DNA of 64,000 bases, taken from an uncultured Ruminococcus sp. GTDB taxonomy: Bacteria; Bacillota; Clostridia; Oscillospirales; Ruminococcaceae. The stretch is from assembly GCA_945868475.1 (NCBI GenBank), contig CAMBLM010000001.1:248001-312000 (forward strand), given 5' to 3'. The position numbers and the translations under genes are program-made. The notes under the pieces were generated by a model. It was not told the DNA's origin, did no database searches, and saw only the letters and a program-made list of their open reading frames with translations. Each line of letters opens with the position of its first letter. Positions within the stretch are counted from its first letter, which is position 1. Positions 44,931-53,557 of this stretch are shown in pieces.

Positions 44931-45599
44931 TTAAACACCCCGTTTATTCGGATCCCAGATGAATTTATGCATCTGTAGTTGCAAATTTACATCGTTAAGC
45001 TTATTATCTATCATAAATGAAACGATCTCGGCAGGCTCAATTTTGCCGAATACAGCACTAAGATATACACCGCATTTTTTATCAAGTTCATATTCTTTTA
45101 TGATCTCAACTGCGCGTTCAAGATCACTCACGGAAGAAACCACAAATTTTACAGTGTCGCATTTTTGTAAAAATTTATAGTTCTCAGTTTTCATAAAGCG
45201 CTCCATTCCGCTGCCGCCAAGCTTATAATCAAGTGTAAAGCACGGACGCTTGACAATGTTTGCGAAAGGTTCAATGAGAACGCTTCCGTTTGTTTCGATC
45301 TCAACGTTGAGCGAATCATCTTTTCCAAGCCGTTCAAGCAGAGTTCCTATATTATCACGGAGCAAAGGTTCGCCGCCTGTAAGGGTAACATTCTTTACAT
45401 CTGTTGCTTTGATATAGTCGTAAATCTCATCTTCGTTCATTGATTCAAACGAAGCTGATGGCTCATTTGCCCATTTCGTATCGCAGTATCCGCAGTTGAG
45501 ATTACAGCCCTTGAAGCGGATGAAAACGGCAAGCTGACCAGCTTTTTGTCCTTCACCGTTTATGCTGACGAATTTTTCGACAACTTCAAAATCAGCCAC
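44931..45599 (-). CDS. queE: 7-carboxy-7-deazaguanine synthase
   Basis: Radical-SAM enzyme that contracts 6-carboxytetrahydropterin to 7-carboxy-7-deazaguanine. The cluster-binding CXXXCXXC equivalent is CNLNCGYC near residue 34-41, with the preceding FVSINGEGQKAGQLAVFIRF typical of QueE. GTG at 45599 is preferred to the upstream ATG at 45647, which lies inside queD, because AAAGGA is 8 bases away and the protein then starts MADFEVVEKF. It is 222 residues. GTG initiation and an overlap-type spacing fit co-translation with queD. Confidence 0.93.
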   Translation of the reverse strand: MADFEVVEKFVSINGEGQKAGQLAVFIRFKGCNLNCGYCDTKWANEPSASFESMNEDEIYDYIKATDVKNVTLTGGEPLLRDNIGTLLERLGKDDSLNVEIETNGSVLIEPFANIVKRPCFTLDYKLGGSGMERFMKTENYKFLQKCDTVKFVVSSVSDLERAVEIIKEYELDKKCGVYLSAVFGKIEPAEIVSFMIDNKLNDVNLQLQMHKFIWDPNKRGV

Positions 45600-45603
45600 G
45601 TTA

Positions 45604-46029
45604 TCAGTCCTTTCCGCAGTAGCTTGCACAGTTGTTCGGAGTTTCATATACTGTTAAGGTTCTGACCTTGTAACCCTTGCTCTGCATTATATCGTAAAAA
45701 TATTTTGAGAAATTTTCCGCAGTCGGGCGAAAATCAACTTCGATAAGTCGGAAATTTTCATCTTTAAGAGCAGCAACGGTCGATTCTTTGAGCGAATCCT
45801 TTTCATAAATAAAAGCATGGTCAAATGAATCGGCAAGATTTTTTAAGTCATTCTTCAAGTCACCAAAATCAACAATCATTCCGCGGCGTTGACCGTCCTG
45901 AACAAGCTCGTTGCTTTCGATCTCAATTTCTATCTTCCAGCGGTGACCGTGAAGATTTGAGCATTTTCCGTCATAGCCACTCAAAAAATGTGCGCTGTCG
46001 AATGCAGCTTCGGTTTTTAAAATATACAT
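45604..46029 (-). CDS. queD: 6-carboxy-5,6,7,8-tetrahydropterin synthase
   Basis: Zinc enzyme that converts the FolE product to 6-carboxytetrahydropterin. Zinc-binding and catalytic residues are visible: the first His in FDSAHFL, Cys in GKCSNLHGH, the HXH pair, and DHAFIYE. Length of 141 residues is typical. The ATG at 46029 has AGGGAGA upstream; an upstream extension in the same frame would run into the MITE-like element and is not used. It is the first gene of the que operon, immediately downstream of the leader. Confidence 0.95.
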   Translation of the reverse strand: MYILKTEAAFDSAHFLSGYDGKCSNLHGHRWKIEIEIESNELVQDGQRRGMIVDFGDLKNDLKNLADSFDHAFIYEKDSLKESTVAALKDENFRLIEVDFRPTAENFSKYFYDIMQSKGYKVRTLTVYETPNNCASYCGKD

Positions 46030-46048
46030 AACTTTTCTCCCTGAATAA

Positions 46049-46132
46049 TACTGATCTCTAAAGAATGTACAGACAAAAATCGGCGTAAACACATATATGC
46101 AAGCTTTTAATCATTCTGATTAGACATTAGTA
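46049..46132. mobile_element. MITE-like element, copy 2 (84 bp, shorter)
   Basis: The plus-strand left end TACTGATCTCTAA-GAATGTACAG and the right end, whose reverse complement reads TACTAATGTCTAATCAGAAT, match copy 1 at the same positions. The left-end sequence ACTGATCTCTAA is identical in both. The interior is about 50 bases shorter and mostly unlike copy 1 after TCGG. Both ends carry TA. It lies between the leader terminator of the que operon and the queD ribosome site. Confidence 0.65.
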
Positions 46133-46171
46133 TAAAAATATAAAAGGGCATGGCTGAACACCATACCCTTT
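46133..46171 (-). terminator. Intrinsic terminator in the leader of the que operon
   Basis: On the minus strand AAAGGGTATGG (46171-46161) pairs with CCATGCCCTTT (46153-46143). The only non-canonical pair is a U-G wobble on this strand, and it would be a mismatch on the other, so it belongs to the minus transcript. UAUAUUUUUA follows. It lies about 90 bases downstream of the promoter and would stop transcription before queD. Confidence 0.8.
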
Positions 46172-46179
46172 GATCTGCG

Positions 46180-46232
46180 GTTTATGATGTCCTGGTTTTG
46201 TTTATAGACAGGATGGCACTAACGAACTGTCT
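46180..46232 (-). promoter_or_regulatory. Candidate riboswitch aptamer upstream of queD (preQ1-like)
   Basis: On the minus strand AGACAG (46232-46227), a 15-base loop starting UUC, CUGUCU (46211-46206) and an A-rich tail AUAAACAAAACC give a hairpin plus tail like a class I preQ1 aptamer, which has a short stem, a loop beginning UUC and an A-rich tail. The pairing of the tail back to the loop is not clear here, so class is not assigned. The combination with a following terminator and a queuosine operon favours a preQ1-type switch. Confidence 0.45.
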
Positions 46233-46257
46233 TATGTCGTTTTAATATATCTATTTT

Positions 46258-46286
46258 ATTATAATATTAGTATATCGATTTGTCAA
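46258..46286 (-). promoter_or_regulatory. Perfect consensus sigma-A promoter of the que operon
   Basis: On the minus strand TTGACA (46286-46281), 17 bases, TATAAT (46263-46258). A leader of about 220 bases separates it from queD. Confidence 0.9.
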
Positions 46287-46329
46287 GTGGTGAAAATTCT
46301 TAATAATTTTTAAACAATTGTTAAAGTTA

Positions 46330-46358
46330 TTGAAAAGGTAAATAAAATGATATATAAT
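46330..46358 (+). promoter_or_regulatory. Sigma-A promoter of the SGNH-like surface gene
   Basis: TTGAAA (46330-46335), 17 bases, TATAAT (46353-46358), divergent from the que promoter. Confidence 0.8.
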
Positions 46359-46407
46359 AATCACAGTATATTTTGTTAATATTTACACAAAGAAACGGAG
46401 GATGAAA

Positions 46408-47151
46408 ATGCAGATGCGAAAAGAAAAGAAACACGCAAAATTCAGATTTTCATTTATCCTGCTTTTTATATTTGCAAGCTTCGCTGCCTGTTTTGCGCTG
46501 TATATGAACAGCGATAATGCCATTCCCGTTTCAAACAGCAATACGGAAGAAACATCCGGTGTTGACAGTGACGGGCTTTATGAAAATAAAACAAGTGTTG
46601 TTAACCCAGTCCCAAAAAGCGATCACGCGCAGGATGGCTATTTCGACAACGTTTTGATGCTCGCACCCGAACAGATGAGAGGATTGTCTGATTACGGAAC
46701 AGTCCCGCGTGATAACCTTTTTACAGGAGATTTTACGCCATCGGATATTATGACAAGTTTGGCTGTTTCATTCCTTGCAGGCAAAGATTACAGTTCACTT
46801 TACATATTTTTTGGCACTGATTCCGTTGCATCCCAAGATTTTGACAGTCTGGCAGAGCTTATTTCCGATATAAACGAAAAAAAGACAAATGTGAAGATAT
46901 ACCTTGTTTCGGCTATTCCAATAAAGGCAGATACCGAAACCGAAACGCTTACAAATGCCGATATTGAAAGTTTAAATTCACTTTTGCTAAGATTCGCAAA
47001 CGAAAGTGACGTAAATTATCTTGATCTCAATACATTCCTTGTAGGCAACGACGGAAAGCTTCCTAACAGCAAAGCGGAAGCTGTCGGCGACAGACTCAAA
47101 AAGGACACTTATCTCGAAATAGCTGATTTTCTGCTAACGCATATTGCTTGA
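46408..47151 (+). CDS. Membrane-anchored SGNH-hydrolase-like protein of unknown function
   Basis: A 247-residue protein with a basic start, one membrane segment at about residues 14-34, a Ser/Thr/Asn linker, and a C-terminal domain with an alternating beta-alpha pattern (NVLMLAPEQMRGLSDYG, SLYIFFGTDSV, KIYLVSAIPI). It looks like a degenerate SGNH/GDSL fold without the GDS nucleophile motif. GGAGG precedes ATG 46408, one of three clustered ATGs. No enzymatic role is claimed. It stands alone between the que and pyrH promoters. Confidence 0.55.
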   Translation: MQMRKEKKHAKFRFSFILLFIFASFAACFALYMNSDNAIPVSNSNTEETSGVDSDGLYENKTSVVNPVPKSDHAQDGYFDNVLMLAPEQMRGLSDYGTVPRDNLFTGDFTPSDIMTSLAVSFLAGKDYSSLYIFFGTDSVASQDFDSLAELISDINEKKTNVKIYLVSAIPIKADTETETLTNADIESLNSLLLRFANESDVNYLDLNTFLVGNDGKLPNSKAEAVGDRLKKDTYLEIADFLLTHIA

Positions 47152-47185
47152 ATGTGAAATTTATAGAAAAATTTTCATTTCGCAC

Positions 47186-47214
47186 TTTACATATTGGAGA
47201 AAATGTAGTAAAAT
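47186..47214 (+). promoter_or_regulatory. Sigma-A promoter of the pyrH-frr operon
   Basis: TTTACA (47186-47191), 17 bases, TAAAAT (47209-47214), about 36 bases before the pyrH ATG. Confidence 0.7.
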
Positions 47215-47249
47215 AAAATAGATAGATTATGCAAAGGAGTAAATTTAAT

Positions 47250-47978
47250 ATGTCTGATGTACCTAAATATAAAAGAGTTCTTCTGAAGCTCAGCGGCGAA
47301 GCTCTCGCAGGTGATAAAAAAACAGGACTCGACTATTCTGTCATCACGCCGATTTGCGAAAGCATCAAAAAATGCGCTGATATCGGAGTTGAAATGGGTA
47401 TCGTTGTCGGCGGCGGAAACTTCTGGAGAGGCCGTTCAAGCGGTGCTATGGACAGAACAAGAGCCGATCACATCGGTATGCTCGCAACCACTATGAATGC
47501 ACTTGCTGTTGCAGATGTTCTCGAATCGCTCGGGGTTGATGTTCGTGTCCAGACTGCTATCGCAATGCACCAGGTAGCAGAACCCTATGTTCGCAATAAG
47601 GCGGTTCGCCACCTTGAAAAGGGAAGAGTTGTCATCTTCGGATGCGGTACAGGCAACCCATTCTTCTCAACTGATACAGCATCCACGCTTCGTGCTGCTG
47701 AAATAAATGCTGACATCGTTCTCAAAGCAACGATGGTTGACGGTGTTTATGACAAAGACCCGAACAAATATCCCGATGCTGTAAAGTATGACGAACTCAG
47801 CTTCAATGATATTCTTGTAAAGAACCTTGCTGTAATGGACAGCACGGCTGCTTCGATGTGCAAGGACAACAACCTGCCCATAATCGTATTTGACCTTAGC
47901 AGACCCGATAACATTTATGATGCCTGCATAGGCAAGAAGATCGGTACTATCGTTATCGACAGAACTAAAAATCAATAA
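47250..47978 (+). CDS. pyrH: Uridylate kinase
   Basis: Converts UMP to UDP; a hexameric amino-acid-kinase-family enzyme. The opening [13 protein letters not shown], the [10 protein letters not shown] block and the [12 protein letters not shown] motif are typical. ATG 47250 follows AAGGAG at the right distance; the upstream ATG at 47229 lacks one. The pyrH-frr-uppS-cdsA-dxr-rseP-ispG-polC order is a classic Firmicutes block. Confidence 0.95.
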   Translation: MSDVPKYKRVLLKLSGEALAGDKKTGLDYSVITPICESIKKCADIGVEMGIVVGGGNFWRGRSSGAMDRTRADHIGMLATTMNALAVADVLESLGVDVRVQTAIAMHQVAEPYVRNKAVRHLEKGRVVIFGCGTGNPFFSTDTASTLRAAEINADIVLKATMVDGVYDKDPNKYPDAVKYDELSFNDILVKNLAVMDSTAASMCKDNNLPIIVFDLSRPDNIYDACIGKKIGTIVIDRTKNQ

Positions 47979-48008
47979 TTCGGCAAAAGCCGCATAAAGG
48001 AGTATATT

Positions 48009-48563
48009 ATGAACGAACACGTTACAAAAGCACAGGAAAAAATGGAAAAATGCCTCGGCAGTCTTGAACATGAGCTTTCTACCGTAAGAGCAGGAAGAGC
48101 TAACCCTGCTGTACTCGACAAGGTGCTCGTTGACTACTATGGCACACCTACACCTATCCAGCAGATGGCTGCTGTTTCCGTTGCGGAAGCAAGGATCCTT
48201 GTTATCCAGCCATGGGATAAGACACAGCTCAAAGCCATCGAAAAGGCTATCCTTAATTCCGATATCGGCATCAATCCTACAAACGATGGTAACGTTCTCC
48301 GTCTTGCATTTCCTCAGCCTACAGAAGAACGTCGTAAGGAACTCGTTAAGCAGGTAAAGAAGTTTGGCGAAGAAGCTAAGGTAACTATCAGAAATGTTAG
48401 AAGAGATACTCTTGACAAGCTCAAGACACTCAAAAAGAACAACGAGATCACAGAAGATGATATGAAGGACATCGAAAAGGATGTTCAGAAGGTAACTGAC
48501 ACATTCTGCGATAAAGTTGATTCCGTTATTTCCGTTAAGGAAAAGGAAATCATGTCTATCTGA
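48009..48563 (+). CDS. frr: Ribosome recycling factor
   Basis: Splits post-termination ribosomes together with EF-G. The 184 residues contain the RAGRANPAVLDKVLVDYYGTPTPIQQMA block near residues 28-55, and the C-terminal coiled arm KVTDTFCDKVDSVISVKEKEIM. The stop codon TGA overlaps the ATG of uppS by one base, indicating coupled translation. AAGGAG precedes the ATG. Confidence 0.96.
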   Translation: MNEHVTKAQEKMEKCLGSLEHELSTVRAGRANPAVLDKVLVDYYGTPTPIQQMAAVSVAEARILVIQPWDKTQLKAIEKAILNSDIGINPTNDGNVLRLAFPQPTEERRKELVKQVKKFGEEAKVTIRNVRRDTLDKLKTLKKNNEITEDDMKDIEKDVQKVTDTFCDKVDSVISVKEKEIMSI

Positions 48564-49270
48564 TGAAAACGGCGAATGTGCTTCCGAAGCATATCGGATT
48601 TATTATGGACGGCAACGGACGTTGGGCGCAGAAAAGGGGACTTCCCCGAACCGCCGGTCATGCGGAGGGTGCGCAGACGTTCCGTCGCATCGCCCGATAC
48701 TGCAAGACGCTCGGGATAAAGTATATCACTTTCTATGCGTTTTCGACCGAAAACTGGAAACGCCCAAAACAGGAAGTTGATATGATAATGAAGCTTTTTA
48801 TGCAGTATCTTGACGAGGCTAAAGATTTCGCAAAAGATAAAACAAGGCTTGTTTTTCTCGGTGATAAGTCCCGTTTTGAACCAAAAATGAGGGACAAAAT
48901 GATCGAGCTTGAAAAGGCTTCGGAAAATTTTAATGAGATGACACTCGCCATAGCTGTAAATTACGGCGGCAGAGATGATATCGTCCATTCTGTCAAAGCT
49001 GCTGCGGAGATGCTTCAAAACGGGGATATAAAAATTTCCGATATTAATGAAAGTCTGATAACAAGCCTGCTTTACACAGGAACAATGCCTGATGTTGACC
49101 TTATTATCCGTCCAAGCGGTGAACAGCGCATTTCAAACTTTCTTATATGGCAGTCTGCGTATGCGGAGCTTTATTTCACAGATGTACTTTGGCCTGATTT
49201 TTCACCCAAAGACCTTGATAAAGCACTTGAAGATTTTGCTTCGAGAGGTCGGCGTTTTGGCGGAGTATAA
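48563..49270 (+). CDS. uppS: Isoprenyl transferase (undecaprenyl diphosphate synthase)
   Basis: Makes the C55 lipid carrier for cell-wall synthesis by cis-condensation of isopentenyl diphosphate. The signature GFIMDGNGRWAQKRGL is near residues 12-27, with the catalytic Asp, and the C-terminal RPSGEQRISNFLIWQSAYAELYF block is intact. Length of 235 residues fits. It shares one base with the stop of frr. Its substrate supply comes from dxr and ispG, encoded in the same operon. Confidence 0.95.
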   Translation: MKTANVLPKHIGFIMDGNGRWAQKRGLPRTAGHAEGAQTFRRIARYCKTLGIKYITFYAFSTENWKRPKQEVDMIMKLFMQYLDEAKDFAKDKTRLVFLGDKSRFEPKMRDKMIELEKASENFNEMTLAIAVNYGGRDDIVHSVKAAAEMLQNGDIKISDINESLITSLLYTGTMPDVDLIIRPSGEQRISNFLIWQSAYAELYFTDVLWPDFSPKDLDKALEDFASRGRRFGGV

Positions 49271-49390
49271 AATTGACAGAATATGAATATTCTTGCACAT
49301 AACTGTTCTATAATAATATAAGTGCGTTATATCTTTGCATCTTAATATAATTCGGAACAGATAAATGGTGCTTATTTTGGAGTTTAAATT

Positions 49391-50221
49391 ATGCTTACAA
49401 GAATTTTGACAGCTATTGTCGGGATCACTATTGGAGTAATAGTAGTTCTTCTGGCTGATACGGTCGTTTTTGAGATCGCGATCGCTGTATTGTCATTCCT
49501 TATTGTTTATGAACTGCTTTCCAACTGCAAATGCCTGCAATACAAAATACACAGTGCTGTTTGTCTTGCTTATGCAGCGGCACTACCGTTTCTGACGAAC
49601 TTTTGCAGCATCAACGTGATCTATATCGTTGCGGCGGCTTGTACGCTGGTAATGCTGGTCGGATTTATCGCATATCATAAAACATTAAGCTTCGACAAGC
49701 TTTGCTTTATGATAGCTTCAACGGTGCTTTCTTCTGCGGCAATGAGCTGTCTTGTTATCCTTAACAGAATGGACGAAACACATGGTGCATTTTACGTTGT
49801 GCTTTGCCTTGCGGCTGCTTGGCTCAGTGACGGAGCGGCATATTTCGTGGGAACATTCTGCGGAAAGCATAAGCTTTGTCCCGAAATATCGCCCAAGAAA
49901 ACCGTTGAGGGTGCAGTTGGCGGAGTTGTCGGAAATATAATCATACTTTATATTTTCGTTATCGTTTATACAACAGTGATGCATTCAAAAGGATATGAAT
50001 TCTCCACAAACTACGTTTGGACCGGTATTGTCGGACTGATAACAAGCCTTTTAAGTATGGTCGGCGATCTTTCAGCATCGCTTATAAAGCGTCAGAACAA
50101 TATAAAGGACTTCGGCAAAATAATGCCCGGACACGGCGGAGTGCTTGACCGTTTCGACAGTGTTCTCGTTGTTGCGCCGTTTATGGCACTTGCTTTTAAA
50201 TATTTAGCAATTTTCAATTAA
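49391..50221 (+). CDS. cdsA: Phosphatidate cytidylyltransferase
   Basis: Multi-pass membrane enzyme that makes CDP-diacylglycerol from phosphatidate and CTP. At least six hydrophobic segments precede the CDS signature SLLSMVGDLSASLIKRQNNIKDFG with GHGGVLDRFDS near residue 247. The length of 276 residues is typical. The 120-base gap before it contains a weak possible promoter (TTGCAC with TATAAG, spacing 18), low confidence. Its own lipid output supports membrane synthesis. Confidence 0.94.
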   Translation: MLTRILTAIVGITIGVIVVLLADTVVFEIAIAVLSFLIVYELLSNCKCLQYKIHSAVCLAYAAALPFLTNFCSINVIYIVAAACTLVMLVGFIAYHKTLSFDKLCFMIASTVLSSAAMSCLVILNRMDETHGAFYVVLCLAAAWLSDGAAYFVGTFCGKHKLCPEISPKKTVEGAVGGVVGNIIILYIFVIVYTTVMHSKGYEFSTNYVWTGIVGLITSLLSMVGDLSASLIKRQNNIKDFGKIMPGHGGVLDRFDSVLVVAPFMALAFKYLAIFN

Positions 50222-50223
50222 TG

Positions 50224-50254
50224 TTTAGGGTATGCAAAACAAGCATACCCTAAA
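50224..50254 (+). terminator. Hairpin between cdsA and dxr
   Basis: TTTAGGGTATGC (50224-50235) and GCATACCCTAAA (50243-50254) form a perfect 12-base stem around a 7-base loop. It lacks a clean T run (ATTGGTTTTTGGG follows), so it may be a weak terminator or an mRNA-stability element. Confidence 0.5.
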
Positions 50255-50283
50255 ATTGGTTTTTGGGAGTGAGCTTTTTATAA

Positions 50284-51426
50284 ATGGAAACAATATCTCT
50301 TATCGGTTCGACAGGTTCTATAGGCGAACAGACGCTTGGTGTCTGCCGAAAGCACAATATCAGAGTAAAAACACTTGCCGCAGGAAGCAGCGCAAAACGC
50401 CTTGCAGAGCAGGCACATGAATTCAGACCCGAATATATCTGCATTTTTGATGAAAGCAAATATTCCGAACTGAAAACACTTACCGCTGATATTGATGTCG
50501 AAATAGGCTGCGGCATAGAGGGACTATGCCAAGCCGCTGTTATCGAAGCAGACAAATTCGTTAATTCCGTTGTTGGAATGGTTGGACTTTTGCCGACACT
50601 CAAAGCTATTGAAGCCGGCAGAGATATTGCTCTTGCGAATAAAGAAACCCTTGTTGCAGGCGGGGAGCTTGTAATGAAATCGGCAGCCGAAAAGGGTGTG
50701 AAAATATATCCTATCGACAGCGAACATTCGGCTATTTTTCAATGTCTGCAGGGCAATGACCAAAAAGAACTTCGCAAAATAATTCTCACAGCTTCAGGAG
50801 GTCCTTTCTTTGGCAAGACCAAAGATGAACTGAAAAATGTTACTCCTGCTGATGCACTCAAACACCCGAACTGGAGTATGGGTAACAAAATAACTATCGA
50901 TTCCGCAACTCTTATGAACAAGGGGCTTGAATTTATCGAAGCCAAATGGCTTTTTGGCGTTTCTCCCGAGCAGATAGAAATTGTCGTGAACCGAGAGAGC
51001 ATTTTACATTCAGCTGTAGAGTATAACGACTATTCCGTTATCGGACAGCTCGGAACTCCCGATATGAAAATACCTATCCAGTATGCTCTTTTATATCCGA
51101 ACAGAGTTGAATGCGATGTAAAGCCTTTATCACTTACAGACTGCGGAACACTCTCATTCTTCAAACCGGACTTTGAAACGTTTGACTGTCTTTCTGCCGC
51201 AATAAAGGCTATAAAGCTTGGCGGTGCGTATCCTTGCATCGTGAACAGTGTAAACGAAGAAGCGGTCCGTCTGTTTTTGGACGGAAAAATTTCTTTTCTT
51301 AGGATCGGAGAATTAGCAATGGAAGCACTCGAAAAATTCGAGTTTACAGACATTACTTCATACGACGATGTAGCTGCCGCAGATGCCGCTGCAAGAGAAT
51401 TCGTTTATAGGAGAGTACAGCTTTAA
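50284..51426 (+). CDS. dxr: 1-deoxy-D-xylulose 5-phosphate reductoisomerase
   Basis: Second step of the methylerythritol phosphate route to isoprenoids, NADPH-dependent. The NADPH-binding GSTGSIGEQTL is near residues 7-17. The metal- and substrate-binding SEHSAIFQCL, near residue 146, follows the PIDSEHS pattern. Length of 380 residues is typical. Its stop is shared with the ATG of rseP by one base (TAATG). GGGAGTGAG precedes the ATG. Confidence 0.95.
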   Translation: METISLIGSTGSIGEQTLGVCRKHNIRVKTLAAGSSAKRLAEQAHEFRPEYICIFDESKYSELKTLTADIDVEIGCGIEGLCQAAVIEADKFVNSVVGMVGLLPTLKAIEAGRDIALANKETLVAGGELVMKSAAEKGVKIYPIDSEHSAIFQCLQGNDQKELRKIILTASGGPFFGKTKDELKNVTPADALKHPNWSMGNKITIDSATLMNKGLEFIEAKWLFGVSPEQIEIVVNRESILHSAVEYNDYSVIGQLGTPDMKIPIQYALLYPNRVECDVKPLSLTDCGTLSFFKPDFETFDCLSAAIKAIKLGGAYPCIVNSVNEEAVRLFLDGKISFLRIGELAMEALEKFEFTDITSYDDVAAADAAAREFVYRRVQL

Positions 51427-52472
51427 TGAAAACATTTTTATCCATCATCATCGGCATTTTCATCTTTGGTATTATTGTTATCGTACACGAATTCGGTCAC
51501 TATATCACGGCAAAGCTCTGCAAGGTAAGGGTGACAGAATTTGCAATAGGAATGGGGCCTGTTATATATCAGAAAAAGGGCAGGGAAACAACATTTTCGC
51601 TCAGGCTTCTTCCGCTCGGAGGATTCTGCTCAATGGGTGAGGACGATGATTCTGACGACCCGAATTCGTTCAGAAAAAAGCCTGTCCCTGCAAAAATGGC
51701 TGTTATTCTCGCAGGTGCATTTATGAACCTTGTGTTGGGATTTGTTATTTCTGTTGTTGCAATGCTTGTGAGCGGCGTTGGAATTTCGTCAAGAATAGTT
51801 TATTTTGATGAAGATGCTGTAAGTCCGAGTTACGGTTTGCAGTTAGATGATACTATAGAAAAGATAAACGGAACAAAGATCTTTACAGCCCGTGATATCA
51901 CTTATCTTTTAAGTACGGACGATGACGGCATTGTTGATTTTACTGTTAAGCGAAACGGAGAAACGGTAGAACTTAACGGCGTTCAGTTCCCGATGATAGC
52001 AGATGAAACGACCGGAAAATCCACGCTTAAATATGATTTTAAAGTGCTTGCCGAAAAGATAACGATAAAAAATATTATTCCATACGCCTTTAATAATGCT
52101 GTTTACTGCGGAAGAATTGTTTTAATGTCGCTTCGTGATCTTGTTACCGGAAAATATGGTCTGAACGATCTGCAAGGGCCTGTCGGTATCGTTACGACTA
52201 TCGGTTCATCAGTTACGGAGGCAGGACTTGACTGGGACTTTCTGCTTCAGCTTGCTGCGCTTATCACGATAAATATCGGAATTTTCAATCTTCTCCCTAT
52301 ACCTGCACTTGACGGCGGACGCTTTGTATTCCTTGTTATCGAAGCGATACGCAGAAAGCCGATGAAAGCCGAAACCGAGGGAATGATACATTTCGTAGGA
52401 CTGGCGCTTCTTATGCTGCTTATGATCGCCGTAACATTCAATGATGTAAAAAATATTTTCGTAAACCGCTGA
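51426..52472 (+). CDS. rseP: Site-2 intramembrane protease RseP
   Basis: Zinc metalloprotease that cleaves transmembrane anti-sigma factors or signal peptides within the membrane. The HEXXH equivalent is HEFGH in IVHEFGHYITAKL near residue 20. One central PDZ-like region (about 115-190) precedes the second motif NLLPIPALDGGR near residue 285. Length of 348 residues is typical for the Firmicutes RasP type. It overlaps dxr by one base, and ispG follows after 14 bases. Confidence 0.95.
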   Translation: MKTFLSIIIGIFIFGIIVIVHEFGHYITAKLCKVRVTEFAIGMGPVIYQKKGRETTFSLRLLPLGGFCSMGEDDDSDDPNSFRKKPVPAKMAVILAGAFMNLVLGFVISVVAMLVSGVGISSRIVYFDEDAVSPSYGLQLDDTIEKINGTKIFTARDITYLLSTDDDGIVDFTVKRNGETVELNGVQFPMIADETTGKSTLKYDFKVLAEKITIKNIIPYAFNNAVYCGRIVLMSLRDLVTGKYGLNDLQGPVGIVTTIGSSVTEAGLDWDFLLQLAALITINIGIFNLLPIPALDGGRFVFLVIEAIRRKPMKAETEGMIHFVGLALLMLLMIAVTFNDVKNIFVNR

Positions 52473-52486
52473 AAACGGAGGAGCTT

Positions 52487-53533
52487 ATGCGTAAAGTAAA
52501 ACCCGTAAAATTAAAAGATCTGACCTTTGACGGAAAGAAAATTTACATTCAGTCGATGCTGAATACTCCGTCTTATGATATAGAGGGAAGCGTTCGTCAG
52601 GCGAAACGCCTTGAAGAAGCAGGCTGTGATATAATAAGAGCTGCAATTCCCGATGAAAAAGCTCTCGAGCTTATTCCTGCAATAAAAAAAGAAGTTTCTG
52701 TTCCGCTTGTTGCGGATATTCATTTTGATTATCGTTTGGCATTGAAAAGTGCTGAACTCGGGATCGATAAAATTAGGATCAATCCCGGAAATATCGGCAG
52801 TCAGGACAGGGTAAGGGCTGTTGCCGATATTTGCAGACGTAAAAATATACCTATCAGAATAGGCGTGAACTCAGGTTCGCTTGAAAGAGAAATTCTCGCA
52901 AAATATGGTACGCCAACCGCAGAAGCACTTGTTGAAAGTGCGCTCGGTCATGCTTCTCTGCTTGAACAGTGCGATTTTGACAATATTGTTATTTCTATAA
53001 AATCTTCGGACGTAAAAACAATGATTGAAGCTTATCGTCTTCTTGCGCAAAAATGCAATTATCCTCTTCATTTGGGAGTTACCGAAGCAGGAACAGCACG
53101 AATGGGACTTATTAAATCCGCTGTCGGTATAGGCTCGCTTCTTTGTGACGGCATAGGTGAAACTATCCGTGTTTCACTCACCGCTGACCCGGTTGAGGAA
53201 GTATATGCAGCCAAAGATATCCTTAAAGCTGTAGGCAAGGGGAGCGGTGTAAAGCTTGTTTCCTGCCCGACCTGCGGAAGAACAAGAATTGACCTTATTT
53301 CGCTTGCACAAAAAGTCGAAGCAGCTATTAAAGATCTTGATAAGGATATAACCGTAGCTGTTATGGGTTGTGCTGTCAACGGTCCGGGTGAAGCTCGCGA
53401 AGCCGATATAGGGATCGCAGGCGGTGACGGCTGTGCAGTTTTATTCAAAAAAGGCGAAGTTATAAGAAAGATACCCGAAGATAAAATTCTCGAAGAGCTT
53501 ATCGCTGAGATAAAAGCTGTAGGAAATGACTGA
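52487..53533 (+). CDS. ispG: 4-hydroxy-3-methylbut-2-en-1-yl diphosphate synthase (flavodoxin)
   Basis: Iron-sulfur enzyme of the isoprenoid route. The 348 residues include the TIM-barrel block PLVADIHFDYRLAL near residue 70 and the cluster-binding cysteines in SCPTCGRTRIDL near 263-274 and the GCAVNGPGEA motif near 295. GGAGG lies upstream of the ATG. Together with dxr and uppS in the same transcript it links isoprenoid building-block supply to undecaprenyl synthesis. Confidence 0.95.
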   Translation: MRKVKPVKLKDLTFDGKKIYIQSMLNTPSYDIEGSVRQAKRLEEAGCDIIRAAIPDEKALELIPAIKKEVSVPLVADIHFDYRLALKSAELGIDKIRINPGNIGSQDRVRAVADICRRKNIPIRIGVNSGSLEREILAKYGTPTAEALVESALGHASLLEQCDFDNIVISIKSSDVKTMIEAYRLLAQKCNYPLHLGVTEAGTARMGLIKSAVGIGSLLCDGIGETIRVSLTADPVEEVYAAKDILKAVGKGSGVKLVSCPTCGRTRIDLISLAQKVEAAIKDLDKDITVAVMGCAVNGPGEAREADIGIAGGDGCAVLFKKGEVIRKIPEDKILEELIAEIKAVGND

Positions 53534-53557
53534 CCGCATATTTAGGAGTTGAAATAA

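Noticed and set aside
49271-49390. A second promoter between uppS and cdsA.
   Set aside because: The -10-like TATAAT at 49309 has no matching -35 at an accepted distance. The TTGCAC with TATAAG pair is weak, so only a low-confidence remark is given in the cdsA entry.
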